From Anaeramoeba flamelloides (taxonomy: Eukaryota > Metamonada > Anaeramoebidae), in NCBI GenBank assembly GCA_027625915.1, contig JANTQA010000032.1, positions 8,122,001-8,186,000 on the forward strand: DNA of 64,000 bases, written 5' to 3'. Position 1 is the first letter of the stretch. Each line of letters opens with the position of its first letter. Both the position numbers and the translations under genes were made by a program. A model generated the notes under the pieces. It was not told the origin of the DNA. It did no database searches and saw only the letters and a list, made by a program, of their open reading frames with translations. This document shows, piece by piece, positions 47,344 to 60,300 of the stretch.

Positions 47344-48384
47344 GGAATTCACATTTTTTCACTTTTAACTCACACACCAAATTAGATCAAAAAGTGATAC
47401 CATACCTTTTCTTTTCATTTACTGAAAAATTCCTTTAACATCAAAAAATTTTTGAGATTATTTTTCATTATTTTTTAAATTGCTTTGGATAAAGAAGAAG
47501 AAAGAATTACATTCATATAAATTCAAAGAAACGAATAAAAATAAGTTGGTTTTTGAAATCTTCTTTGAGACTAAGTGCTAAGAAAGCAGACTTTTCTAAT
47601 TTAAAAAAAAGGAAAATGAACGTAAAATTAATTTTACATTTTTTTGAATTTGACAGTATTCAAAAAAAATTTTTCTCTGTTATCCGATACTTGTTAATTT
47701 TTGATGAAAAAAAAAAAAAAAATCAAAAAAAATGTAACTCACAAACCAAACATAACCTCAAATAAAAACAAAAAGAAAGAATAGGAGAAATAAAAAAAAA
47801 TCTCCTCTGTTAGTTTTGAAGGAGAAACCAAAAAAATTTATTTTCAGCTGATCCACCCCGCAAACCAAGCAACCAAATCAATTCACAAACCAAATTCTTC
47901 AAACCCTGTCCACCAAAACAAATTTTTTTTGGGCTTATATTATGAACCAATTTCCTTTTATTTGATCCAATAACCTTATTTTGAAATCAAGGATAAGTTT
48001 TAAAAAATAAAATTGAAATGAAAAAAAAAGAAAAAGATTGAAACAAAAAATTTCAAAAATTGTTTCAAAAAAATAAAAAAAAGAAAGAAATAAAAGTTAC
48101 TCTTGTTTTTTCTTTAATTAAAGTACGTGGAGCCTTTTATTGTTTACAATTACTTTTTTAAAAAGTAGGAGCAAATAACACTGCAACAAACAGGGAATAG
48201 GCGTTTTTAATTCAAATTGGTTGGTGTTTTGGGGACTAGTTTTCGGAGGTGTACTTAGACTTTGCTAAAATAAAATTTATTCAAGATCCACTTGGATTAC
48301 CTTGTTAAATGTTTCAAGAACGGAATTAATTTGGTCTAGATTTTATGGTCTTTATTTTGGTTTTTTCAGGTTTTGTTTTTATCT

Positions 48385-51039
48385 AAGGTTATTTCCAAAA
48401 AAGTGGGGCTTTTTTTTTTTTACATTTGATATAAAATCTTCTTTGTTAGTTGATCTATTCGTAAATTGGTAATATCAAATTAAGCGAAATATTAATACTG
48501 ATTAAATCAGTAACTCATATCGTATTTATTTCAAAAAATCTTTTTTTCGAAAATATTTTTAAAAAATGTAAAATTATTGCACTTTTTTTGGTAAAAAACA
48601 ATAAACGGCCAAGTCAAATAAAAAAAAAAGAAAGTATGTCTAAGGGGAAAACTACAACAAAAATTTCAATAAAAAAACTGGTCATATGGTAAGAAAACAA
48701 ACGATTTTTTAGAACAATAAAATACAGCTATAAGTTATTATTATTGAAGAAGTGTAAATTACACTCTAAATGTACTTTTACTTAAAATAACCCAAAGGGA
48801 ATTTAAACATAAAATCATAGATTTCACGATTTTTCAAGGAAAAGACACACCCAAAATTTCTTTCTGGTTAAAAAGCAAAAAACAAAAAATTGTAAAGTCT
48901 TTTTTTGTTGAAAAGAAAACAAGGAAAAAAAAAATTTCATAAAAAGAATTTATTCAATCCCAAGTTAAATATATTTATTCTATTTTGTAATTTCACCCCA
49001 AAAAAATTGAAAAAAAAAAAGTAAAAAATAAAAAAAGAAATTTAAAAAGTTTTTATAATAAACAATTGGTAAAAAAAATCAAAAAAATAAAAAAAAACGA
49101 ATGCGATCTTTAACTAAGGGCATCCCAAAATCACAGTCACAATACTTTTGGTTAATTTAATTTAATTTGGTAATTGATCATGGATGTTCATTTTTGTGGT
49201 CGTTGTTTAATTTTTGTCATTTCAATTTTTTTTTTTGATCTGATCTTATTTGCTTTAAACCTTTGGTCATTTTTTGTCTTTGCTTTTTCAATTTTATTTT
49301 ACAGTTAACCATATTTTTCGTTTTTGGGTATCTCAGTATTATCAAGTAACCACTTGATCTTTTTCCTTTGTAACTCTTCTTCTCAATATAAAGAACATCC
49401 ATTTAGCCAGGGAAAAAACGAAAAAAAAATATAACAGCAATATATTTTTTTTTAAACTCAAACTTTTTATTTGTATAAATTACAAGTATATAATACTAGA
49501 CAACTACCAATAATAAAGAGATTAGAACACTGAAAAGTTTAGGATAGTATTGATGTCACTCTGGAAAGATTTTGGGAAATACTTTGAGTATTAGGCAAAG
49601 TTTAAAAATTTTATGATCTTCTAATTTTCAATTCAATTTGATAAAAATAAAAAGTTTTTAACTAATAAATTCTACTTTAAAAATGTTATTTAAAGTTATT
49701 TTAGAAAAATTTAACCATTTTTTTTGCGACGTTGTTAATCTGATAAATCGCAAAAGATAGCCGCGCTCTCAAGGATTTACGACATTGGAAAATTAATTTG
49801 GTTCAAGGAACCCAAATTATTTGTTCAATAGACGACAAAGAAAAAAGTTCATCAATTTTCTCATAAAGGTTGGAAATTGAATGAATTCCCTTTCTTTGCT
49901 TAAAAACAATGCCCAAAATCCAAACAACTTCTTTTAGGTTTGATTGAAATCAATATCATTTTTAAAAAATAAAAAATCGTTTGGTCTCTATTTTTTTTCT
50001 TCAGAAAAAGAGAAAAGAGACCAATAAAAGAAGAATTTCAAAAGGTGAAAAAAACACAATTATAAATTTTGGAAAAAAATTAGATAAAAAAAAAAAACAT
50101 TTTTTTTTTTGTTACGTCAAGTTAAGAATTTTTAGAGGAATTTTCAAAATAATTTACTGTTAAGAACACATAATAGATGCGGGGTTTTTATGTTTAATCA
50201 TCTACGGATGTTTCTAAACAAGCTTGAAATAAAAGGGAAGATATAGACTAATTGAAAAGTTGGACGATCTAGTTTCTGTGTGATTTTAAACCAAGCTTTG
50301 TCTCCAATGGAGAAAATGTAAAATTTAACTTCAATGTTTTAGATAAAATTCAGTTGGAAGGAAAAGATCCTTTGAAAAACAATTTCTTAAAAGTTCTATT
50401 TGAAAAATAACAAATTAGTTTTTTTTAGGGATAATTTGTATATTTGTTTTTTTTGTTTATTGTGTAGAGTTAGATCCTGAGTTCCAAAAATAAATAGCAT
50501 CTCATATTGTTATATTTGTTCAAAAATCACCAGCTATTATTCCTCGTTTTGGATCCCCTTCTAGACTCAAAATATGATATTGTTCTAGTGTTAAGAGGAT
50601 ATTAATCGTCGTTCTTCGAACTCCTCAATATAATCTTATATAACTTGGAACAATATCATTTTTTTTCGTTCTTTCAGGCCAAACTCGTAACATAACGAGG
50701 TGATTATTTCTAAATCAAAACAATAAAGACAGTTATAAACTTTCCATTCTATTGGAAATTTTTTTGAAAGATTTGTCCTCTTTTGAAAACGATTTTTTCC
50801 ATCAAAAAGAAAAAAATAATTATCAAATTTCAACATTTTCAAAAAATATCATATAAAATTGAGATCAGAAATTTTTAATATCTTTTATTGATGTAAATGC
50901 ATTACTTACAAACAAATTGGATTATTATTAAGGACCAATTAATGATTAATAATAATTTTGGATATTTAAATAGTTTTATTAGAATTGAGTTTAATAAAGA
51001 TATTTTAAAATAAAATTTCATTGATTTTTTTGGAAATGG
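48385..51039. mobile_element. Split copy of ~590 bp TIR family with ~2 kb between
   Basis: 48385-48605 matches the left part (GGTTATTTCCAAAAAAGTGGGG ... TGCACTTTTTTTGGT). About 50690-51039 matches the right part (AAAATTGAGATCAGAAA ... TTTTTTTGGAAATGG). The extra ~2 kb is either a later insertion or the interior of a longer parent element. Confidence 0.5.
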
Positions 51040-52022
51040 ATCATCTGATTTTTCATAATTTTTCTTTTTATTATAGAAAAGAAAAAAGCCAATAATTGAA
51101 GAAAAAAAAAAATAAAAATAAAACTTGCTCCCAAAAAACCTTTCAGCCCTCCATTTTGTCAAAAAAAAAAAAAAAAATCACATTTAAATCTCAAAAACAA
51201 CAGCAATTCCTGATTAAACTAAAATTCTGTTATGTAAAAACGTTTCATTTTTTACTTGTTTTCTTTTCGTAACTAAAAACCAAAAATTAAAGTGGTATTT
51301 TTTCGAGTAAAAATTTCAAAAAATGTTTTAGTTAGCACTACCTTACCTTTTATACTGGGATATGTATTTTAATGAGAAAAATATTTCTTCAAATCAACTT
51401 GTAATTTCTTTCTATACAATTGATATTTCTCAAAAACATAAATTTAACAATTTGCAATCATCATATTTTACCAAAATCTGTTAAATAATCGTATTTTAAC
51501 ATTAATTTCTTAATTTTCAAAAAATAACAATGATTTTATTTGAACGTATCTGAAAAGGTTAGAAACAATGATCATTTAATAACTCCTTATTACTTTTCAT
51601 TTTTATTCTACACTTTTAAGGAATTAAATTCAAAATGAATTTCAATTTTGATAAAGCTGTTTAAAAATAGTGAGAACTAAAAGTTTTTAAAAAATTGTAA
51701 ACCAAATTGCTTATAATAGTCAACCAAACATCAAGAGTAACACCTTTTCCAGACTTGCAATCCTTACTATTTGAAAGCAGCTGTAACCAAAAAGGCTAGA
51801 GATTTTTTTTTTTTCTACTTATCATTAATCAAACAAAAAAAAAAAAAAAAAAAAAAAAAAACAATACTAATTAAAACCTTTTATAAACAGAGAAACTGAT
51901 TATATAAGTAAACACCAAAACAAAAAGTTTTATCACTGTTAAAATTTGAACGTGTGGTTGGAAATCTTATTTTTCTGTTTTTAATAACAAATTTGAAACA
52001 AAATAATTATAATTATAATTGT

Positions 52023-52053
52023 CTATATATATATATATCTGTGTGTGTGTGTG
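52023..52053. repeat. TA/TG microsatellite
   Basis: TA repeats followed by TG repeats, 50 bp before the PB1 exon acceptor. Confidence 0.85.
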
Positions 52054-52107
52054 CCCTTATTTATTATTTATAAACTGTAATAATAAACTTTTCTAATTTA
52101 TAAATAG

Positions 52108-52740
52108 ATCACTGCAAAATTTTCATATAATAAAAAATCAAAAGAATTTGAAATTAATAGCGGAATTTCATTTCTGGAATTGAAAACAATTGTTAACACA
52201 AAAATTGAAAAATCTCATTATGTTACTTATTTTGATATTTCTCGAGACGAAGTCATAATCGAAGACGATAAAGATCTAACAAATGCAATTCAAGAATATT
52301 TAGGATTATTAAGGGATCATTATACAAATGAAAGCACTAATAACCCACCATTGCAATTCAATTTGTACACAAAGAACAAATATGCACAACTATTGAAAAA
52401 AAATTCAATCAATATTGAAGAAAAAAAGAACATCCAATTAATAAACGAGGAAGAGAATAACATTAACCAACAAACGTTGACAGTTACTTTCAAAATAAGT
52501 TTTTCAAAACAATTTCCCTTTCGATACATTAAGTTTCCTCTTGAAATGCCTTTTTTTGAACTACAAGAAAATTTTAAAAAAATATTTGGTAACTTTTCTG
52601 AAATGAAATTCCGAGATTTAGAACAGGAATTAATTCCAGTTTCGGGTGAAGATAGCTGGAGATATTGTATTTCGGAAGTTTGTGCAATGAATATTCTTGG
52701 TAAAAATCAAAAGGGGATTCTTTTACTAACTAAAGTTTAA
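52108..52740 (+). CDS. PB1-domain protein (tandem PB1), 3' exon
   Basis: Coding starts after the acceptor AAATAG at 52107 and runs in phase 0 to the TAA at 52738-52740 (210 codons). ITAKFSYNKKSKEFEI...FLELKTIVNTK is a PB1 beta-grasp start with the usual basic residue, and YFDISRDEVIIEDDKDLTNAI is its acidic OPCA motif, so both binding faces appear present. After a linker of about 35 residues a second, more divergent PB1-like unit follows (TLTVTFKISFSKQFPFRYIK, DLEQELIPVSGEDSWRYCIS). PB1 domains assemble signalling and autophagy-receptor complexes by head-to-tail binding; no catalytic domain is visible. The internal ATGs are late, so an upstream exon is needed; 46840-46998 is the phase-compatible candidate. 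Confidence 0.82.
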   Translation: MTAKFSYNKKSKEFEINSGISFLELKTIVNTKIEKSHYVTYFDISRDEVIIEDDKDLTNAIQEYLGLLRDHYTNESTNNPPLQFNLYTKNKYAQLLKKNSINIEEKKNIQLINEEENNINQQTLTVTFKISFSKQFPFRYIKFPLEMPFFELQENFKKIFGNFSEMKFRDLEQELIPVSGEDSWRYCISEVCAMNILGKNQKGILLLTKV

Positions 52741-53929
52741 AGGGATTAATTTATTTAAGGAAAAGTAAAACAAATATTCCATTTTAAAAAAAAAATGATT
52801 TTTTTTTATTTTTTTATTTTTTTATTTTTGAAATCTTTAAGGTATTTAAAAAACAAACTATTTATTTATTCAATTAGTTGCCATTTAAACAAAAGATTAA
52901 TTAATTTTTTATTTCATTTTCATTTTTATTTTTATTTTAATTTTAATTTTATTTCTTTCTTTCTTTCTTTCCTTTCTTTTTATAAATAAATAAAAACAAA
53001 AAAAAAAATTTTTTTTTTTTTTTCCTTAATTCTCTCATTGGTAATTTTTCGTTAAACAAAGAAAAAAGGTAAATTTTAGAAATATTAAATCTAATAGTAC
53101 TAGAAACCGAAGATAACGTTTTAAGATTTCTCAAAAGAACAAACCAATTATGAAAAAAAAAATTTTTTTTTAAACCACAGTATATTTTCAAAGATATTTC
53201 TTCTTGATCTTCTTAATTTTTAAAGGGGTAAAACAAATGATAACCTTGGTATTTCTCGCCCTATTCCAATTTATTATTATTTAACGTAATTTTTTTTTAC
53301 AGATTTGTTTTGAAAAATCTTTTTTTCAGGTATTTTTATAAAAAAAAAAAAAGAATACAGATTTTCAAAGGATTAAAGTAAAAGGATTAAATTATCAAAA
53401 TCAAAAAATAAAGTACAATAAGTCCAAATAAAAGAAAAAGAAAAATCCGGTGAAAAAAATTAAAAGTATAGAATATAGAATTATTTTGGATACAGGAATT
53501 TGATGAGAAACGATATTGTTTTAAAATCAAACAAATTAATCCAAAACATTTCTTTTTGAAGAGAAGTATAAAAAAATATCCTATTTTCAAGAAAAAAATC
53601 AAAATAAGGTGAATTAAATGAAAATAGCAATTAGAATACATTTTATAAAATTCTGTTGACAATAAAAATCAATCTGATAATTAAAAATTTTCGAAACAAA
53701 AATTTTCTATTCCGAAATTAAAAATAAAACCCAGCCAAAAAGAAGTAATTATATGAAATATTACAAATAAAATCCATATCATAACTTCTTTTTTTATTAT
53801 TATTATTTTGTTGAATAAATTTCAATTTCTATTTTTCAATTACAGTTTAATTAATTGGTATAGATTATATATTAAATTGAATCCTCATTTTAAAATTTTT
53901 GACATACAAAAAATTAAAAATAGTAATAT

Positions 53930-54460
53930 ATATCTATATATATCTAGAGGATTCAAAAACAACTAATAATTAAATATTATTAATAATACAGTTATTAAAT
54001 CATTTCAAATATCTAAAAACCTGATATTTTAAAAATTAAAAAAAAATAAAACCAAAAACGATAAAAAAAGTGAATCACGATAATTGAAAAGAGCTTTAAG
54101 AATTTTTTATTAATGAACTTTCACTGAAATAAAGTTTTACAAAAAGATTTTTTACTAATAATTAAAATCTATTTTAAAGAACATTATATAGTCTCAATTT
54201 TCTAAATGATTATTGGTCTTTTCGAAGATCTTTTTTTTCCAGCAATGATCATTTCTTTAACAAAAAAAAAAAGAAAAAGAAATCGAAAAAAAAACAAAAG
54301 AAAAACAAAAATTTGTAGAAATTCGAAAAAATAATTCTGATCTCAAAAAATTGAAAATATTTTTTTGAGAAATATCTGGGATAAACGCACAAAACAACTT
54401 CCATTAACAGTATAAAGTGGGTAAAGAATCTTGGAAAATAATTTAGATATTAATAATGAT
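53930..54460. repeat. ~600 bp dispersed repeat (copy 3)
   Basis: Anchor 'aaaaacctgatatttt' at 54015, followed by the same landmarks as in 4268-4900 and 24039-24620. Confidence 0.6.
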
Positions 54461-54656
54461 TTAAATTGGAAATTTATTCTAACTCTTCAACTTTCTTTAT
54501 ACAAAAAATTGTACCATTTTTCATTGTTATATTTTTGATATCTATCACATCAAACGTTTATTTGGTTTTAAATTTATATTATGCAACTATAAAAATTGCA
54601 AAATAAAACGTTTCTTATCCACAGCATTATTTTCCAGTCTAATTTACCCAACACTG

Positions 54657-55205
54657 GAAATTTATTATCCCTGAAGAATTCAAATAAGATTATCTTATAT
54701 TAAGTATATGGTCATGATATTTTGATTATTAGCTGATTGTTCTTGTGTTTGGTTGGGTTTTAATAGTGGTTTAAAAAAGTTAAATTTATTTCATTTTTTT
54801 CTTTTTCCTGAAATCCCAATATATGTGTATAAGACACTATATCAGTAAATATTTAAGAATGAATTTTTAATTCCAGGGGCTTTAAATTGAAATATTTATT
54901 TCACTTTTACGTGATTAAAGAAAAAATAATAATAAATTGAAAAGCCTCAAATAAAAAAAAATTAAATTGAAAATTTCAATTCGTTGCCTAAAAAATAATA
55001 TTTCTTTGATAACTCACCTTTCTATTATTTTTACACTCATATATTCGGATTTTGGAGGAAAAAAATAAATTTCTAAAAATTAATTTACGTAACCACTATT
55101 AAAAAATATATTAAACCAAATATAAATTAGATAAGAACCAAATTATTAAGTTGTTACACATATAATAATGTAATATTTTTGTAAAAATGACAGTGATTGT
55201 AAACC
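54657..55205. mobile_element. 551 bp TTAA palindrome family (copy 4, decayed)
   Basis: Left TATCCCTGAAGAATTC...GATTATCTTATATT; right CAGTGATTGTAAACC followed by TTAA (55206-55209). Length close to 550 bp; highly diverged. Confidence 0.65.
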
Positions 55206-55601
55206 TTAAGGACTGCATTTTCCTGTAAAACATAGAAAAAATGTGGATAAAAACAGCCTTGAAAGAGTTTCATCATCTCAATTAACTTTTTCCTACAGAG
55301 AATTTATTATATAAAAAATAGGAAATTTTCAATTAATTCAAAAAAGTTTCACAAATTTTCAATTCTTACAAAATTTGATTTTAATATTTTATAATTTCTA
55401 TTGCAAATCAATAAAGACAAAAAATTCATCAAGCTGTTCTAAATATTTTGTATACTTACTTTAACAAGTTTTAAATTGTTTTAAAATTTTTAACTTGTCA
55501 TTGAAAATCTCTTAAAGTCATTTTTTTAAAAAAAAATTTAATTCAAAGATCTATTTTGACAATTTTTTTTTTATATTTGTTGAATATAATTTTGACACAT
55601 A

Positions 55602-56189
55602 CATATTTCCAAAAAAGTGTTACATTTTTTTTACATTTCATAAATAATAATCTCTGTTAGTGGAGGTATTTTTCAATTGACAAATAACCAAATAAAGTTT
55701 AATAAACAATACTGGTTTAATAAATGAACAGGGTATTTATTTCAAGATATGTTTCATTCAAATATTTTCGAAAAATGAAAAAAAAAATTGGACTTTTTTT
55801 GGTGAAAATAATGTACAAAGAATTTCAATAATCAACTGGGAAATAAGAAAAGTGTGTAAATGAAAATACAAATCATCAAATTTAGTTATATGTTTTATAT
55901 TCTATTTGAAAATTTGTTGAGATTACAAAAATTATGAAAACCATTGTTTTGATCAAATAGAAAATAATAAACACCAATTTTCACCACTTAAAAAACTATC
56001 AGATAAAATTTTGATCAGAAACTTTTATATTTTTTATTTTTGTAATACAATACTAAGAAAACAATTGAATTTTTATCAAGAATTAAAGGGCCGTTAATGT
56101 TTTTGGATTTTTAAGTACTGGTTTTGCTAATTTATTTTAATAAAGATATTTTAAAATAAATTTTCCACCTTTTTTTTGGAAATAGCCTT
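55602..56189. mobile_element. ~590 bp TIR family (copy 3)
   Basis: Left CATATTTCCAAAAAAGTG, right CACCTTTTTTTTGGAAATAG. Internal blocks match 33931-34534 in order. It ends about 30 bp before a palindromic MITE. Confidence 0.75.
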
Positions 56190-56218
56190 ATACTTTCTTT
56201 GTCCAATTTTTTCATATA

Positions 56219-56412
56219 GTCAGTTCCACTTTTAAGGCACAAACTTTCAACAAAATTTAAGGCACAATAAAAATCTCTAATTAAGGCACAAAATTTGGAA
56301 TTTTTTTTTTAGAATTTATTTTACTAGAATCTCAATTTTGTGCCTTAATTTGAGATTTTTATTGTGCCTTAAATTACATTGCAAGTTTGTGCCTTAAAAG
56401 TGGAACTGATTG
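56219..56412. mobile_element. Palindromic MITE, ~196 bp family (copy 6)
   Basis: Ends AGTCAGTTCCACTTTTAAGG and, inverted, CCTTAAAAGTGGAACTGAT; TA-rich flanks. Compared with copy 5 it carries paired differences in both arms (CCAC/GTGG for TCAC/GTGA; AATAAAAA/TTTTTATT for all-A/all-T). Confidence 0.85.
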
Positions 56413-57396
56413 TAATGAAAATTCTTTTTGATAAAAGAAATCAAAATAACAAAATAACTAAACCTTCTCAAAGGTGGGAAACCTGTACTTAAATAGATTT
56501 TCCAAATGATACTATTTTTATTACAAAATAATGAATATTAGACAAAAATAAAGAACAGTTCTTATTTTTTTAGAACCCCACTATTTATTAGAAATGATAT
56601 TGACTCTTTATCGATCAAAGTTTAACAAAAGAAATCGAAATTTTTTAATAATTCATACTTTCCAAATATGCCTTTGGTTGGTTTTTTTATTCTAAACTAT
56701 TTGAAATTCAAAAACTTCTTTATAAAGTGTCTGAGAGTAATAATTTTGATTGGATCGAGAATTCTAAATCTAATATAAAGAAAAATGGAAGAGAAAAAGC
56801 ACAGGTGTTTCAATGTAAAAAGATAATTTCTCTTGAAATAATAAATTTGATCATTCCTTTTCTTGAACTAGGAATTTTTCTCGTTAATCAAATTGTTCAC
56901 AACTCACAATTTCACTTTATTTAAAAATGGATTTCAACTTGTTCCTAGATTTGAAATTTTTTTTTTCAAGTCTTTTTATTCTATTCTTGTTTGATCCCCA
57001 ACCAATAAAACTTAAAGTGTAAAAAATGTTGTATTTTAATAACCCCTTTTGTTTAAATCACCTAGAACAAGTGAAAATTAAAATAATTTCTTCTTTCAAA
57101 AACTTTTCTTGGAAAACAAACTTGAAATTAGGGAATGTTCTTGTTTGAACAACTCTTTTTATTCGGATTTTTTTGTCCTTTTCTAAAACAAAAAACACTC
57201 ATCAAAATAACTCAAAAAAAAGCTGAAAGTAAAAACCTTCTTGGTCAAAAAGTAATAAAAGGAAAAAATATTTGTGAGACAAGACTTGTGTTTAAATATT
57301 TTTCGAAAATAATTTTATTTTTTTATTTTTTGGCTAAAATAATACAAAAAATCACGATCACAAGAACAAAACCAAGATAAGAAAGAAAACATTCCA

Positions 57397-60300
57397 ATGA
57401 AAAAAATCTTCAATACTCTTTCTGCAACAAAATCAACAAACAAACTGAGGCCAGAAGCCTCTTTCCGTAAAAAAAAAATAAATAAATATGTAACAACCCG
57501 TAATTTAAAAGAGGTCTCAAACCAACAAGAACCAAACACACCACAACTCAAGTTTACCTATTCGAAGCACTTAATTGTCAGGGACGGGCGATTAGATTCT
57601 ATTGAAACAAGGTTTGATCAGGAGTCGATCAATGCGTATGACTTATCGGGATTAAAGCCGATCCATGTTGTCTTTTTGTCAAGCAAGAATCCACAGGAAA
57701 CCGCTAAGAAGCTTCAGAATTTAGGTGCCGAATTAAATTCGTTGACGACAAAGGGCGAAACTGTGTTACACATGCTGTGCAAGTCAGAGAATCTGAATCT
57801 TGAGACTTTAAAGTTCCTGTTGGAGAACAAAATAGATCCAAATGTGCAAAACAAGAGTGGCCAAACTGCCCTGTCGTATCTTTGTGAAAGGGCAGATTGC
57901 AACCTCAAATTTGTTGAGAGGCTAATCCAAGGCGGAGCAGATCCGAACTTGGTACGTGCTGACGGATGCTCACCGATCTTATTGGCGTGCAGATCAAAAC
58001 TGTCGATCAGCATTATAAAGCTACTACTCAATTACGGTGTCGACTTAACGCTCAAATCTAAAAGCGGGCATTTGCCCCTACATGGGTATCTGACTACAGG
58101 CTTTCTGAAAAGGAAGACCATCCCAAAGGTTGTTCAGTTGCTAATCAGCAAGGAGAACTCATTAACCAAAACAGTTGATACACGCGGCCTGTTGCCAATC
58201 CACTTGGGTTGCAGGGACTGTTTTAATTCGCCAGAAATAATCAAGATCCTCATTGGTGATGGCGAGCAAATTAATCAGTTAAGCAGCGGTGGCTATGCGC
58301 CAATCCATTACCTCTGCCAGGCTCATCCAATAAATTTGACATCTTTAAAGCTCTTATTAAATCATGAAAAAATTGATCTTAATCTCGTTTCAACAGCTAA
58401 ATCCTTTTTAGGTTGGAACGCCATCCATTTCCTTTGTACAAACAAATCATTAAATATTCAAATAATAAAAGAATTTTTTGAAAAGGGCTTAAATTTTAAT
58501 TTACAAACAGAAAATGATCTCTTAACCCCAATTCATATCATTTGTAAAAAACGAAATTTTAAAAGGAAGAAAAAGAAGTCAAAATCCAATGACAGCAAAA
58601 TTACTTCCGGCATTTATTTTGATTCTGGCTCTGGCATTGTTTCTGATTCTGGCTCTGATTTTGATTCTGGTTCTGGTTCTGGCTCTGGTTCTGAAAGTAA
58701 TTCCAATCCAAGGCAGAGTGCTAAGTCGAAGTCTAACTCTGGTTCAAATTCTGATGAAATAATTATTATTCAAGAAAAAATTTCCAACGATACAAATTCC
58801 AATTCCATTTCCATTTCGAATGAAAAAACAATTAATGAGGATAATGATCAGGACAACATTAACATTAACAAGGTTATTATTGAGAGTATTTGGAATGAGA
58901 GCGAGGACGAGGACGAGGAAGAGGTTGAGGGTGATGAGCAAAAGAACAATGGTGCCAATGGCTCAATTAATGATGATGAAGAGGATGAACTAAATGAACA
59001 AATTGGCGAATTTGACGAAATGCTATCCAACGTTTGTAGCGAGACTCTGCAAGAAAATACAATCATTGAGATTGTGACATATTTGGTCGAAAATAACAAT
59101 ATCAATCTCGAATTAAAAGATAAAAATGGGAAAACTGCATTTGATTACCTTTGGGAAAAGCAATCAAAGCCATGCCCAGAAGAAATTGAATTAATGAAAT
59201 TATTTATCAAGAAGGGCATCAAAATTAATAAGCAGCATAAAGAAGATTTGACATTAATGGATATAATACCCGTTAAGGATCAATTAATAAATCACAATTT
59301 ATTAACAAAGGCTATTTCCATTGGGTTAGACCCTGAAAAACGAAATAAAAACGGTATGTCGGCGTTACATATTGCCTGCTGTTCAAAAAATAGAGAAATT
59401 ACAATAATAAGAAAATTGTTAAAATATAACATACAAACCAATATTTGTGATTATTATGGGCAAACTGCTTTACACTTGGTTTGTAAAAATGACCCTAATC
59501 TTTATAAAATCAAATTACTTTTGAACTTGGCAAAAAATCCAAAGATAAATATTAATCAACAAAATAAATTTGGTCTAACAGCCTTGCATTTACTTTCGAA
59601 GCAAAACCCTACACCCATCGAGTCAATTCTTTTTTTATTAAATAATGACGCAGATATTTCAATAACAGACCATTTCGGAAACAATGCACTTTTATTTGCT
59701 TGCTATTCCACAAACCCTAGTCTTAAACTCATTAAATTATTGGTTGATAAAAAGAGCGATGTAAATATTAAAGTTCATTCAGGGTGGCTAAAGGACGATA
59801 CGCCCTTGATAGCCTGCTGTAAAAAATCACAAAATAAAGAAATCATTTCCCTTTTATTACAAAATGGTGCAAATCCTAATGATAGAGATAAAATGGGTAA
59901 CACGCCTTTGCATTTTTTGTTTAGTATCAAGCCTTTTAATATAAAGGCAATCTTATTATTGGTTAAAAGTAATGCAAACTTAAATTTGAAAAATTATTTA
60001 TCTGGTAATTCACCAATTCATCTTATTTCGAAATTTAAAAATTTTAATCAAAATTTTTTGAATTTCTTGGTGATTAATGATGCTAATTTCGATTTACAAA
60101 ATGTTTGTTTTTTTTTTTTTTTTTTTTTTTGTTTTCAATTTTTCATTTTCTTCTTTTCTTTTTTCTTTTTTTTTCATTCATTCTGTTTTTTTATTGAATA
60201 TAAAAAAATTCTTTTCAAAAAAACAAAAATTTGATTCAAATTATGAAGTTCTTTATTGAAAAATGAATTATTTTTTTTTCGTAAATTTTTAAACCAAAAA

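Larger units (their letters stand above)
46999..52107 (+). other. Putative 5.1 kb intron / gene-free stretch
   Basis: If the PB1 gene starts at 46840 this is its intron (GTTTGT to AATAG). It contains a 30-A run (47310-47339), a C-rich patch of unusual composition (47848-47915), the two halves of a split ~590 bp element (48385-48605 and about 50690-51039), a 27-A run (51835-51861) and a TA/TG microsatellite. A faint coding trace near 49735-49900 (SQKIAALSRIYDIGKLIWF) is interrupted and unassigned. Confidence 0.5.
52741..57396. other. Gene-free repeat-rich stretch, 4.7 kb
   Basis: Holds a ~600 bp dispersed repeat (53930-54460), a decayed TTAA palindrome (54657-55205), a ~590 bp TIR element (55602-56189) and a palindromic MITE (56219-56412). 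Open frames at 56727-56924 (GTG start) and 57135-57380 (ATG, just upstream of the ankyrin gene) show no family resemblance and are not called. Confidence 0.55.

Noticed and set aside
57135-57380. 81 aa ATG frame just before the ankyrin gene
   Set aside because: Hydrophobic A/T-driven composition, ends 17 bp before the ankyrin ATG, no homology; likely leader sequence.
60103-60234. Poly-phenylalanine extension of the ankyrin frame
   Set aside because: It is read-through into a T-rich intron; the true continuation is at 63032.
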